A stretch of DNA of 64,000 bases from SHZI01 sp963698405 (GTDB lineage Bacteria; Pseudomonadota; Gammaproteobacteria; Steroidobacterales; GCA-2729495), in contig CAVOQT010000010.1 in NCBI GenBank assembly GCA_963698405.1, positions 62,001 to 126,000 on the forward strand, written 5' to 3'. Shown here one piece after another: positions 47,382 to 56,468 of this stretch. Below the pieces are notes generated by a model. That model worked only from the letters and a program-made list of their open reading frames with translations, ran no database searches and had not been told where the DNA came from. The position numbers and the translations under genes are program-made. Positions within the stretch are counted from its first letter, which is position 1, and every line of letters begins with the position of its first letter.

Positions 47382-49931
47382 ATGCAGGCATCGTCAATGA
47401 TGTTGCAGCCTGCAGCTGATGTCGTTCGGCGTGCGCTCCGGTGCGTAGCCCGATGCGGGGCAGTCGTCTTGCTGGCGCTCTTCAGCGGAGTGGTTGCAGC
47501 CGAGTCGGCCGGGATCGAATCTGTACTCATCTCGCGAACGGCAGATACCGCGGAAGTGGATATCCGCTTTGCATGCCGGAACCGGTTCCGGAGCCAGTCC
47601 TCGACGGCCTCGTCGGCACGCGTCGAGGTCACCCTGATACGCATGGACTGGTGTGCCAATTCCGGAGAAGCAACCCGTGAAGCCACGCGGCCTCCCGGTC
47701 GGCATCTGGCCGCACTGAAGGAGATCGGATATACGTCGCAGGCGGGTACCGAAGCGGTCCTGAGTCTGCAATTCGATCGCGCGGTGCTGGTTACGGTCGA
47801 ACAGTCGGGCGATCTGCACGTATTGCGCCTGCACGTTCAGGTGCCGGCCGGATCCGTGCCCGAGCCCGCAACAGACGACCAGTTTCCTGCCATTGCGGCA
47901 CCGGTTTCCCCGTCGGGACTGAGCCCCGAACAGATTGCCCGTGCCGAGGAGCGTGCGCGGCGGGCGATGGAGCCACGCCCGGCACCACCGCCTGCGGCCG
48001 CCGATTTCGTGCTGAATCTGCGCTCCTCCACCACGCCGGTGGACCCGATTACCGAAGCGAAGGGTATCGCGCAGAGTGGTCAGATCATCTATGTGTCAGA
48101 TCTCAGGGTCGACGATCAGCTGTGGCATCGGTTGCGTCTGGGCTTCTTTGCAACCGAGGCAGACGCCGATGCAGCACTGCTGCAGCTGCGGTCACGTTTC
48201 CCGGATGCATGGGTCAGCAGGGCCTCAGAGGCCGAGCGCCGCATGGCCGGCTCGGCAACCGTTGGTCCCGCACTGATAACGGCCACAGCCAGCGATCCAG
48301 GCACGCTTGCAGATGCGTCGCCGACAGAGCTGCTTGCGCAGGCACGCAGCGCATTCCTCGATCACGATTACCCGCGAACCATCCAGCTCACGATCCGCAT
48401 CCTTGAAGCGCCACCGCATGCCGGTACGCCTGAAGCGCGGGAACTGCTGGGGCTCGCGCGGGAACGCAATGGCGAGACCGCTGCGGCGCTTGCCGAATAT
48501 CAACGCTACATTGCCGACTATCCGGACAGCGACGGTGCGGTGCGGGTCCGCCAGCGTCTGGCAGCCCTGTCGACCGCGCTTCTGCAGCCGCGCGAGAGCG
48601 TCCGCGGCAAGGCTGACTCTGCGCGCGACAGTGCGTGGGAAGTCTACGGTGGGATCTCGCAGTTCTATCGCCATGATTCCATGGATTTCGGCGGCGATTC
48701 GGAAACCGTGGAACAGTCCGCCCTGTTCTCGGATGCAGATATTGTCGCCCGCTACACCGGCGAGCGCTTCGATTCCGGTTCACGCGCCACGCTGGCATAT
48801 ACCTGGGACATGTCCGGGAGCGATCCGAAGCCTGGCAACCAGACGCGCGTTTACAACCTGTATACGGATGTGAATGACCGGGAGACAGACCTGTCGGCAC
48901 GCCTTGGTCGGCAGACGCTGCGCAATCAGGGAGTGCTCGGCCGCTTCGACGGTGCGCTCGTATCCTGGCAGTGGGCACCGGAATACCGGCTGAACCTGCT
49001 GGCTGGATTCCCCGTTTACAGCTCTGAAGACAGTATCGATACGAGCCGGAACTTCTATGGCTTCAGCGTGGATGTGCTGAACCTGCTGGACGGGTTTGAC
49101 CTGAACATGTTCTACAACATTCAGGAGGTGGACGGCGTCAGCGATCGTGAAACCGTGGGTGCCGAGATCCGGTACTTCGGTGGCAACAGATCCTTCGTCA
49201 GCTCGGTGGATTACGACATCGCCTATGGCGAACTCAATAGCCTGGTCGCATTGGGTAACTGGACGTTCGATGACCGCACCACCGTCAATGCCAGGTTCGA
49301 CTGGCGCAACACACCGTATCTCACCACTGAAAGCGCGCTGGTCGGTCAGCCTGCATCGGACATCCAGGGACTGTTGCTGAGTTACACGGAGGGGGAGGTG
49401 CGCCAGCTGGCGCTGGACCGTTCCGGCGGCATGCAGAGCGTCGCCGTGGGCGTGGCCCGGCCGCTCTCTGAACGTTTCCAGATCAGCGCTGACATCACGG
49501 CCTCGCAATATGACGGCACGCCGGCTTCGGGTGGCGTGCCGGAGACGCCGGACTCCGGCACGCTTACTTATTCCTATCTCAGCCTCATCGGCACCAGCCT
49601 GATCCGCGAGGGGGACGTTTCGATTCTCGGCCTGCGCTACTCCGAGGGCGGGTCATCGAAATCCACGGCGGTGTTCCTGGATACGCGCTATCCACTGACG
49701 CAGAACCTGCGGCTGAATCCGAAGCTGCTCGTATCGCACCGGGAGTTTGACGAGGGTGATGCGACGGAACTGCTGATACGTCCCGGTCTGCGCGCGCTGT
49801 ACCGCATGGCGCGCCACTTCCAGCTGGAATTCGAGGCCGGCGGCGAATTTGGCAGCTACGACAACGGTGGCGGCGAGAGCAACGATTCAAGCGGCTACTA
49901 CCTGTACATGGGCTACAGCGCGGACTTCTGA
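47382..49931 (+). CDS. SPOR-TPR outer-membrane beta-barrel protein
   Basis: An 849-residue exported protein. After the signal peptide (CGAVVLLALFSGVVAAES, about 25-42) comes an N-terminal beta domain (about 45-165), a SPOR-like peptidoglycan-binding segment (about 207-285: GLIYVSDLRV-style with HRLRLGFFATEADADAALLQL), TPR-like helices (about 313-393: ELLGLARERNGETAAALAEYQRY), and a long C-terminal barrel (about 420-849) of alternating strands (VYGGISQFYRHDSMDF...GYYLYMGYSADF). The barrel is porin-like and ends in Phe. No heme motif is seen. In an operon with two multiheme cytochromes upstream and a multiheme lipoprotein downstream, it is the natural candidate for an outer-membrane conduit, like MtrB. 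An upstream frame from 47187 is a shadow of the 5-heme gene; ATG 47397 is an alternative start. Confidence 0.72.
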   Translation: MQASSMMLQPAADVVRRALRCVARCGAVVLLALFSGVVAAESAGIESVLISRTADTAEVDIRFACRNRFRSQSSTASSARVEVTLIRMDWCANSGEATREATRPPGRHLAALKEIGYTSQAGTEAVLSLQFDRAVLVTVEQSGDLHVLRLHVQVPAGSVPEPATDDQFPAIAAPVSPSGLSPEQIARAEERARRAMEPRPAPPPAAADFVLNLRSSTTPVDPITEAKGIAQSGQIIYVSDLRVDDQLWHRLRLGFFATEADADAALLQLRSRFPDAWVSRASEAERRMAGSATVGPALITATASDPGTLADASPTELLAQARSAFLDHDYPRTIQLTIRILEAPPHAGTPEARELLGLARERNGETAAALAEYQRYIADYPDSDGAVRVRQRLAALSTALLQPRESVRGKADSARDSAWEVYGGISQFYRHDSMDFGGDSETVEQSALFSDADIVARYTGERFDSGSRATLAYTWDMSGSDPKPGNQTRVYNLYTDVNDRETDLSARLGRQTLRNQGVLGRFDGALVSWQWAPEYRLNLLAGFPVYSSEDSIDTSRNFYGFSVDVLNLLDGFDLNMFYNIQEVDGVSDRETVGAEIRYFGGNRSFVSSVDYDIAYGELNSLVALGNWTFDDRTTVNARFDWRNTPYLTTESALVGQPASDIQGLLLSYTEGEVRQLALDRSGGMQSVAVGVARPLSERFQISADITASQYDGTPASGGVPETPDSGTLTYSYLSLIGTSLIREGDVSILGLRYSEGGSSKSTAVFLDTRYPLTQNLRLNPKLLVSHREFDEGDATELLIRPGLRALYRMARHFQLEFEAGGEFGSYDNGGGESNDSSGYYLYMGYSADF

Positions 49932-49932
49932 C

Positions 49933-50565
49933 ATGGATGCATCGGCAATACGGATAGCGCGGTTGACCTGGCAAGGCAGTGTGCTGCTTGCGCTTGCCGG
50001 TACGTTGCTCGCGTCCTGCGGGACCGCTGTACCGGCTCAGCGTGCTGCGGAATATCTGGATGAGACCAGCGGAGTGACGGTCACCCGCGTTGTGGCCCCG
50101 TTTACTTTCTACAGCGACGATCCGTCACGTGCAGCCAACGCGCGCGACTATATGGACGCTGCACCGCTGGCGCTGAACCGCTCTGGCAGCTACTCGTGGT
50201 GGTTGTGGCTTGGTCAGTGGAGCACGATAGACCGCGGCGCCTCTGGCGGGGACGCCCAACTGCCGGATATTGCAGCACTGCAACTGATCGTGGACGGCGA
50301 GCCCATGGATCTCGACATCCGGGCACTTGCCGGGCACTTGCCGGGTACCGGTCCGCTGCCTTATGTCGGGACGGTAGTCACGGCAAAGAACATGCTGTTG
50401 CCGCTCACGGGCAGTCAGGTGGTCCGGCTGAGCCGCGCTGCCAGCATCAGTATCCGCACGGAGACGGCCGGCGGCGACGCGCGTCACTGGCAAGCATGGG
50501 TGAGGCGCGACAACTGGACGGGTTTTGCCGAGCTTGCTGCCGCGCACTCCGGAATACTCCCATGA
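49933..50565 (+). CDS. unrecognised exported lipoprotein of the cytochrome operon
   Basis: A 210-residue protein with a lipoprotein signal (LLALAGTLLASC, Cys29). The mature part looks like a compact beta-rich domain: VTVTRVVAPFTFYSDD, SWWLWLGQWSTIDRG, GSQVVRLSRAASISIRTETAG, ending WQAWVRRDNWTGF. I see no heme, metal or enzyme motif and recognise no family. It starts one base after the preceding stop and lies before the multiheme lipoprotein, so a scaffold or assembly role for the outer-membrane complex is a reasonable guess only. Confidence 0.7.
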   Translation: MDASAIRIARLTWQGSVLLALAGTLLASCGTAVPAQRAAEYLDETSGVTVTRVVAPFTFYSDDPSRAANARDYMDAAPLALNRSGSYSWWLWLGQWSTIDRGASGGDAQLPDIAALQLIVDGEPMDLDIRALAGHLPGTGPLPYVGTVVTAKNMLLPLTGSQVVRLSRAASISIRTETAGGDARHWQAWVRRDNWTGFAELAAAHSGILP

Positions 50566-50635
50566 CTGCAGCAAGATTTCTCTGTGATGGAAGTCACGGT
50601 TTCCCCTGCGACAAGGCACTAGCGTGGTTGGGTTC

Positions 50636-53134
50636 ATGAATGCATCGTTGCGAAATATGGGCCTGCGGATAGCGGGTATCATGGGCCTGCTGCTCCTGTT
50701 GATCCTGAGCGGCTGTTCGAATGCGCCGTCACCGCAACCGGTAGGCGCTGCGGGTGAACCGGTTATTCCTGACCACGCACCGTTTGCCAATCTCAGTTGT
50801 CTGAGCTGCCATGGACTTGACCGGCCTGCGCCAGTCATCGATACGGCGACCGGTGCAGCCGCCGTTCACGGTGGCGGCCAGGATTGCGGGCAGTGTCATA
50901 CGGCAGGTGCTGCCAGCTGGCGGGTATTCACTGCGTTCAGTCACTCTCCGGCGCCCGCAGCGTGTTTTGACTGTCATTCTGCTGCGCAGCCCACGGCGAT
51001 CGTGAACAACAAGATGCTCCACAGCTATCCGGGTGTCGGCGATTGCGCAGCCTGCCACGTCGCTGCTGCGGGCCTGACATGGAGCGGCGGCACCTACGCC
51101 CACGAACCCTATCCCGGCAGTTGCGCAGAGTGTCATGCGCCACAGCGTCCGACCACGGTCGTGAATGGCTTTTCCCACGATGCCGGCGGCAGTGGCGATT
51201 GCGCGAGCTGTCACCACAGCGCGGGGGTCCGCTGGAGCGACGGGTCGTTTTCACATAGCCCTGCACCGGCGAACTGTTCCGGATGTCATGCTGCCAGTCG
51301 CCCGGCCGGCATTGTCGGCACACCGCCCTTTGATCACGCGATTGCCGGAACCGGTGACTGCAAGAGTTGTCACGCTGTGCAAAGCGCCACGCAAACCGAC
51401 TGGAGTGGCGGCAGCTTCAGTCACAGTCCTGCGCCCACAACTTGCATCGACTGCCATCTGGGGGTTCGCCCTGTCGGGCCTGCCGGAACGCCGCCCTTCG
51501 ATCACGCCAATGGCGGAACCGGTGATTGCGTCAGTTGTCACCGGCCCAAGAGCACCACACAGACAGACTGGTCCGGTGGGAGCTTTTCACACAGCCCGGT
51601 TCCTGCCACATGCAGTGGCTGTCATGTCCCTGATCGTCCGACAGGGCCGGTCGGCTCGCCATCCTTCGATCACGCGATTGCCGGTACCGGCGACTGCAAG
51701 AGTTGTCATGCCGTGAAGAGCACCACGCAAACGGACTGGCGTGGCGGCAGCTTCAGTCACAACCCGGTACCGGCGACATGTATCGACTGTCACCTCGCGC
51801 AACGTCCGGTGACCCTGACCGGCAGTGGTTTCGACCACTCGATCGGCGGGCAGGGCGATTGCGCCGCCTGTCACCAGAATGCCGGGGTCCGCTGGACGGG
51901 AGCGATCGCCGGCTACGATCACAGCACCATGCCTGTCGCAACCCGCTGCGACAGCTGTCATGCCGCCAAGCGCCCGGCCGCTGCGGTCAGCGTGCCGTGG
52001 CCTGGTCATCCCGGGAGTCCGAATCAATTCCTGCATTCGGTGATGGCCGCCACAGACTGCAAAGGTTGTCATCTGGATCCCGGCGGCATATGGGCTGGCG
52101 GTATCTACTCGCACAGTCCGGATCCGGGGCAATGTACCGTCTGTCACCTGAATCAGCGTCCGGTGGGACCGGCTGGTTCGCCGGTATTCGATCATGCGCT
52201 GGGAGGCTCTGGCGATTGCGCCGCCTGTCATGCGGTCCGAAGCCCGACCAAGACCGACTGGACGGGGGGTACGTTTACGCACACCAGCGCCATTACCTCC
52301 TGTTCCGGCTGCCACGAATACCGGCGCCCGGCCGATACGCTGCATACGACGCAAGCCACCGGCGACTGCATCAGTTGTCATGCGCCGAAGAGCGTGACGA
52401 AGAACGACTGGACAGGTGCCAGCTTTAACCATGTACCGACGCCCACCGCCTGCGCGAGTTGCCATATCGCGCAGAAGCCCGCGGCTGCTGTGCGCAATAC
52501 CGGCATGTCGACTGATGGCAGGAGCTATCAGAACGACTATCTGCATAGCCAGATTGCCGGCGACTGCGTGAGTTGTCATGCGGTGAAGAGCGCGACAAAG
52601 ACGGACTGGACGGGCGGCAACTACAGCCACAGTCCGGTACCCGGTACCTGTACCACCTGCCATACGGTAACCAAACCGGCGGCCGGTGCCTCGTCCTTCG
52701 ATCATTCGCTGCCGGGGCTAAGCGACTGCAAGAGCTGTCATGCCTATGCGGGACAACGGTGGACCGGCGCCTCGGCAATTCCATCGGTCGTGATCCTGAC
52801 GCCGCCGAGCGGAAAAAACTGGGGCAATATCACGGCCGCTCACCCGGTGATCGATGCGGCAAAGACGGGCCTCAGTTGCGCGACCTGCCACGGCACGAAT
52901 ACGGCGGCGAAGATCATCGCCTACGATCACGCCTTCCCGGTGGCCGGCAGCAAGTGCGTCTACTGCCACTACACCAACCAGACAGAGACGTCCGCGAACG
53001 TGAAGACCAAGAACCACGAGAGCACCAGCAATACCAAGGATTGCACGGCGTCCGGCTGTCACCGGCCGAAGTCTTACCCGACCTGGAAAACCTCCAGCAA
53101 GACCTTCACGGGCGGGGAGTGGGGTTCGCCCTGA
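50636..53134 (+). CDS. giant multiheme lipoprotein cytochrome (26 CxxCH + 1 CX4CH)
   Basis: An 832-residue lipoprotein with lipobox LILSGC (Cys27). I count 26 CxxCH motifs plus one CX4CH (CTASGCH near the C-terminus), so up to 27 hemes. The middle (51180-52760) is a tandem array of a 56-residue unit with two hemes, following the pattern FDH...GTGDCKSCHAVKSTTQTDW, then GGSFSHSP-P-T-CIDCH-RPVGP. Lipidation implies membrane anchoring; with an adjacent porin, the outer face is likely, comparable to surface cytochromes such as OmcA/MtrC but with far more hemes and a repetitive architecture. ATG 50636 is preferred to GTG 50624 because it begins the signal peptide. Confidence 0.92.
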   Translation: MNASLRNMGLRIAGIMGLLLLLILSGCSNAPSPQPVGAAGEPVIPDHAPFANLSCLSCHGLDRPAPVIDTATGAAAVHGGGQDCGQCHTAGAASWRVFTAFSHSPAPAACFDCHSAAQPTAIVNNKMLHSYPGVGDCAACHVAAAGLTWSGGTYAHEPYPGSCAECHAPQRPTTVVNGFSHDAGGSGDCASCHHSAGVRWSDGSFSHSPAPANCSGCHAASRPAGIVGTPPFDHAIAGTGDCKSCHAVQSATQTDWSGGSFSHSPAPTTCIDCHLGVRPVGPAGTPPFDHANGGTGDCVSCHRPKSTTQTDWSGGSFSHSPVPATCSGCHVPDRPTGPVGSPSFDHAIAGTGDCKSCHAVKSTTQTDWRGGSFSHNPVPATCIDCHLAQRPVTLTGSGFDHSIGGQGDCAACHQNAGVRWTGAIAGYDHSTMPVATRCDSCHAAKRPAAAVSVPWPGHPGSPNQFLHSVMAATDCKGCHLDPGGIWAGGIYSHSPDPGQCTVCHLNQRPVGPAGSPVFDHALGGSGDCAACHAVRSPTKTDWTGGTFTHTSAITSCSGCHEYRRPADTLHTTQATGDCISCHAPKSVTKNDWTGASFNHVPTPTACASCHIAQKPAAAVRNTGMSTDGRSYQNDYLHSQIAGDCVSCHAVKSATKTDWTGGNYSHSPVPGTCTTCHTVTKPAAGASSFDHSLPGLSDCKSCHAYAGQRWTGASAIPSVVILTPPSGKNWGNITAAHPVIDAAKTGLSCATCHGTNTAAKIIAYDHAFPVAGSKCVYCHYTNQTETSANVKTKNHESTSNTKDCTASGCHRPKSYPTWKTSSKTFTGGEWGSP
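51180..52760 (+). repeat. tandem 168-bp (56-codon) diheme repeats inside the multiheme lipoprotein gene
   Basis: Nearly identical blocks recur every 168 bp or a multiple of it; for example, the segments starting at 51341 and 51677 are 336 bp apart and closely similar. Each unit encodes two CxxCH motifs. Array size may vary between strains by recombination, and it could be collapsed by short-read assembly. Confidence 0.85.
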
Positions 53135-53150
53135 GCGGCCTGCAGCGTGA

Positions 53151-54304
53151 CTACTGTGCCGATTTCGCGCTCGACAGAATCATGTCGACAAAACCGGTCA
53201 CGTAGGTTTTGACCTCTGCGCCGTACTGCACCGGATCAACGTGTACACCATACCGGGTGACATTCGTGCTCATCCCGCCTTTTACGCCGCTGAGCGCGGC
53301 CATTACCGCGATTCCTTTGGTTGCGACATTGGCCACCTTGTCGCCGGTGGTGGTCTCGTTTACCAGGTCCGTATAGAAGGGCGCAGCGGAGACGACCGGA
53401 TTTGCAGTGGCAAAACCCGGTACCTTGGCGAGGTCAGTCATGCACTCATGCTTGCCGAAGCGCTCCCAGCACTTCTGGAACGCCTTGATCTTGATGCTCA
53501 TGTCACCGGCGATGGACAGGCGGGCTTCCGAGTCTACTGATGCAGAATCCTTGCTGGCCAATCCGCCCATGGCCAGCCTTCTGACCGTCGCTTTGCATCT
53601 CGGCGAAATCGACCAGGATATTGAGGTGCATGGCGTCGGCGCCAAGCGTATCCATTACCCGACCTTCATACAGGTCTGGCGACTCGCCCTTGGCGGCCTT
53701 CATGGCTGCACCCAGTCCGGCAGACGTACCGATAAAGCGCGGGTCGAACACCCCTGGCCGGCCGGTGCGTAGACCACATACCTGGTGCTGGTGCCTTTTC
53801 CCGAGGCCTTGTATTCGAATGGGATCGGTCGGGCATTCCGGTGCATGCCCTGGAAGTCTTCGTTGGCGGCCAGTTCGGCGGCAGGCACAACCTCAAAGCC
53901 GGCAGCACGTGTCTGGTCTCTCCGCATTGGCACAGAGCTCGTCGGTGAGGACTCTGCATGCTGGTGTCGTCCATGCCCTGCAGGTTGTATTCCACTTTGA
54001 CCTTGGCTTCGGCTCGCGTCACACCACCGGCCTGGGAGAACAGTCCCCCCTGGGTACCTGCTGAACCATTGGATTTGAAGGCAAACATCACGTTGCAGGA
54101 CGTGATCGCGATTTTCTTGACATCCGTCATGTAACTGGCCGCTTTGCCGGGTGCCACGAAGGTAGCTGGCCTGGCTCTCGGCACTTGCCCCGGGGTGTAG
54201 GTTGGCGGAGCCTCTGCCTTCTTGCCAAAGCCAAAACCGGTGGTAAGTACGAATGCAGAAACAACAGCGACAGAACTCAGCGCCTTGCGCCAGGTTGGTT
54301 TCAT
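53151..54304 (-). pseudogene. unrecognised exported protein, frameshifted
   Basis: Reading from ATG 54304 gives a signal peptide (RKALSSVAVVSAFVLTTGFGFG) and then a coherent protein: SYMTDVKKIAITSCNVMFAF, KVEYNLQGMDDTSMQ, AELAANEDFQGM, VFDPRFIGTSAGLGAAMKAA, and a C-terminal block FQKCWERFGKHECMTDLAKVPG...VKTYVTGFVDMILSSAKSAQ. The frame changes near 53950, 53890, 53750 and 53580. Intact length would be about 380 residues. I recognise no family. It is convergent with the multiheme lipoprotein gene and has GGAG before its start. It may be a normal gene with sequence errors. Confidence 0.6.
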
Positions 54305-54416
54305 CTTTAACGCTCCATCCGTGAATTTGTGTTCTGTGGGCACGCCGGGCGCACGTATTCTGCCGCAATGCACGCACGTTTACATGACGCCAGTCATGGA
54401 TTTCCATCGGCGACTG

Positions 54417-55273
54417 CTATTGCAGCTGTGACCAGAAGGCGTTGATCACAGGACTCCGGAGTTTCTTGTTCAGGGCGAACAGCCCACCTCATAGGCCTTC
54501 AGCTTCGGCCTGATGTCGAGGATGCGGATGTTGTCGGCCAGCGGACTGTTGTCGAGCACGATGCGCGGTACGACACCGATGCCGAAGCCGAGGCTGACCA
54601 TGCTGACAATCGCCTCGTTGCCGGCCACCTGGGCGTAGATTGCCGGCTGCACGCCGCGCGCCCGGAACCAGGCATCGACCCGGCTTCTGGCAAGACCGCT
54701 CTCCGAGAGAATCATCGGCGCTGTGGCCCAGTCCCTGCCAACCGGCTGTGGATGATCCTTGCTGGCGATGAACACCAGTGGTGAAGTGGCGATCGGCTTG
54801 AAGGCGAGGCCATTTGGCAGGATCTCGGGCCGTGCGCCGATCGCGATGTCTTCCTCGCCCGCCAGCACCCGCGTGATCGCATGTTCCGGATCACCGGTGT
54901 GCAGTTTGATTTCGATATGCGGGTGGTCGCGGCGAAACGCACTGAGAATCTCGAACAGAAAACTGTAGCTGGCCGTGACCGAGCAATACATGCTCACTTC
55001 GCCGTGCAGTTCATCGGCTTCTGCCATCAGCGTATTGCGGATCACATCCCACTGCGTCAGCACATCGCGCGCCCAGGGCAGGAACAATCGGCCCTCGTGA
55101 GTCAGTGTGACGGTGCGGTTATCGCGCTCGAACAATGTGACGCCGACTTCCGCTTCGAGTTGCCGGATGCTGCGGCTCAATGCCGACGGGCTGACATGGC
55201 TGGCTGCGCTGGCTTTGCCGAAGTGCAGCGCTTCGGCAAGATTGATGAATTGCTGCAGGAGCCGACTGTCCAT
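54417..55273 (-). pseudogene. ilvY: LysR-family regulator IlvY with a frameshift near its C-terminus
   Basis: IlvY activates ilvC in response to acetohydroxy acids. The N-terminal helix-turn-helix reads LHFGKASAASHVSPSALSRS and the effector domain is complete through RPKLKAYEVG. As written the protein stops at 54470 with 267 residues. In the adjacent frame the minus strand continues LFALNKKLRSPVINAFWSQ to a TAG at 54417, matching the expected C-terminus. A single missing base near 54483 would explain it. It is divergent from ilvC with 127 bases between, the standard ilvY-ilvC arrangement. The truncated form lacks about 20 residues and could be partly functional. Confidence 0.88.
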
Positions 55274-55284
55274 GCCGGACAGTA

Positions 55285-55330
55285 TTGCAAATAACGGGAT
55301 GTATTGTTGTGTTTATTTCATTTTACGCAA
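55285..55330. promoter_or_regulatory. candidate IlvY operators in the ilvY-ilvC intergenic region
   Basis: TTGCAA (55285-55290) and a near-symmetric pair TTGTGT (55307-55312) and ACGCAA (55325-55330) lie in the AT-rich gap between the divergent ilvY and ilvC. TTGCNN-type half sites match the style of IlvY operators in E. coli. The assignment rests on position and half-site similarity only. Confidence 0.35.
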
Positions 55331-55400
55331 CGAGAGTGGCCGCCTATAGTGGCGACTCCGTTACGGATCTCCGCCCGGACAATACAACAGGTATACAGAC

Positions 55401-56417
55401 ATGAAGGTTTACTACGACAAGGATTGCAAGCTTTCCCTGATCAAGGGCAAGAAAGTTTCCATCATCGGTTACGGTTCGCAGGGCCATGCCCATGCCTGCA
55501 ATCTCCACGACTCCGGTGTGGATGTAACCGTTGGTTTGCGCGCTGATTCTTCCTCGCGAAAGAAGGTGAAGCGTGCGGGCCTGAAAGTGGCGGATGTGCC
55601 CGCTGCGGTGAAGTCTGCCGATGTGGTGATGATCCTCACCCCGGATGAATTCCAGAAGCAGCTGTACCAGGACGAGATCGAGCCGAACCTGAAGAAGGGT
55701 GCGACGCTCGCTTTTGCACACGGCTTCGCCATTCACTACAACCAGGTTGTGCCGCGTGCCGATCTGGACGTCATCATGATTGCGCCGAAGGCGCCCGGTC
55801 ACACGGTTCGTTCCGAATTCGTGAAAGGCGGCGGCATCCCCGATCTGGTCGCGGTATTCCAGGACACTTCCGGCAAGGCCAAGCAGCTGGCCCTGTCCTA
55901 TGCCTCCGGTATCGGCGGCGGACGCACCGGCATCATCGAAACCACCTTCAAGGACGAGTGCGAAACAGACCTCTTCGGCGAGCAGACCGTGCTCTGCGGT
56001 GGTGCCGTCGAGCTGGTGAAGATGGGTTTCGAAACCCTGACAGAAGCGGGCTATCCGGCCGAGATGGCCTACTTCGAATGCCTGCACGAACTGAAGCTCA
56101 TCGTTGACCTGATGTACGAAGGCGGTATCGCCAACATGAACTACTCGATTTCCAACAACGCGGAATATGGCGAGTACGTCACCGGCCCGAAGGTGATCAA
56201 CGAAGAATCCCGCAAGGCGATGCGCCAGGCGTTGAAGGACATCCAGAACGGTGAATATGCCAAGAAGTTCATCGCCGAAGGTGCGACAAACTATCCGTCC
56301 ATGACCGCTTACCGTCGCAACAATGCCGCACATCCGATCGAGCAGGTGGGCGCAAAGCTGCGCGCGATGATGCCGTGGATCACTGCCAACAAGCTGGTGG
56401 ACCGGGAGAAAAACTAG
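55401..56417 (+). CDS. ilvC: ketol-acid reductoisomerase
   Basis: A 338-residue class I enzyme converting acetolactate or acetohydroxybutyrate to the dihydroxy acid with NADPH and Mg2+, in valine/isoleucine synthesis. The Rossmann domain starts KKVSIIGYGSQGHAHACNL, and VGLRADSSSRKK carries the Ser/Arg that favour NADPH. The knotted C-terminal domain has DLFGEQTVLCGG and CLHELKLIVDLMYEGG with the metal Asp/Glu. No ilvBN lies nearby. Regulation is probably by the divergent IlvY. Confidence 0.96.
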   Translation: MKVYYDKDCKLSLIKGKKVSIIGYGSQGHAHACNLHDSGVDVTVGLRADSSSRKKVKRAGLKVADVPAAVKSADVVMILTPDEFQKQLYQDEIEPNLKKGATLAFAHGFAIHYNQVVPRADLDVIMIAPKAPGHTVRSEFVKGGGIPDLVAVFQDTSGKAKQLALSYASGIGGGRTGIIETTFKDECETDLFGEQTVLCGGAVELVKMGFETLTEAGYPAEMAYFECLHELKLIVDLMYEGGIANMNYSISNNAEYGEYVTGPKVINEESRKAMRQALKDIQNGEYAKKFIAEGATNYPSMTAYRRNNAAHPIEQVGAKLRAMMPWITANKLVDREKN

Positions 56418-56468
56418 GGCTTACAACACTCCCGCAACCGGTTATCGTCGAGTACCAGGGAGAGCCAG

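Noticed and set aside
51180..52760. Regular repeats that could suggest a CRISPR array
   Set aside because: The period is 168 bp, the repeats stay in frame and encode CxxCH heme motifs; no short repeat-spacer structure.
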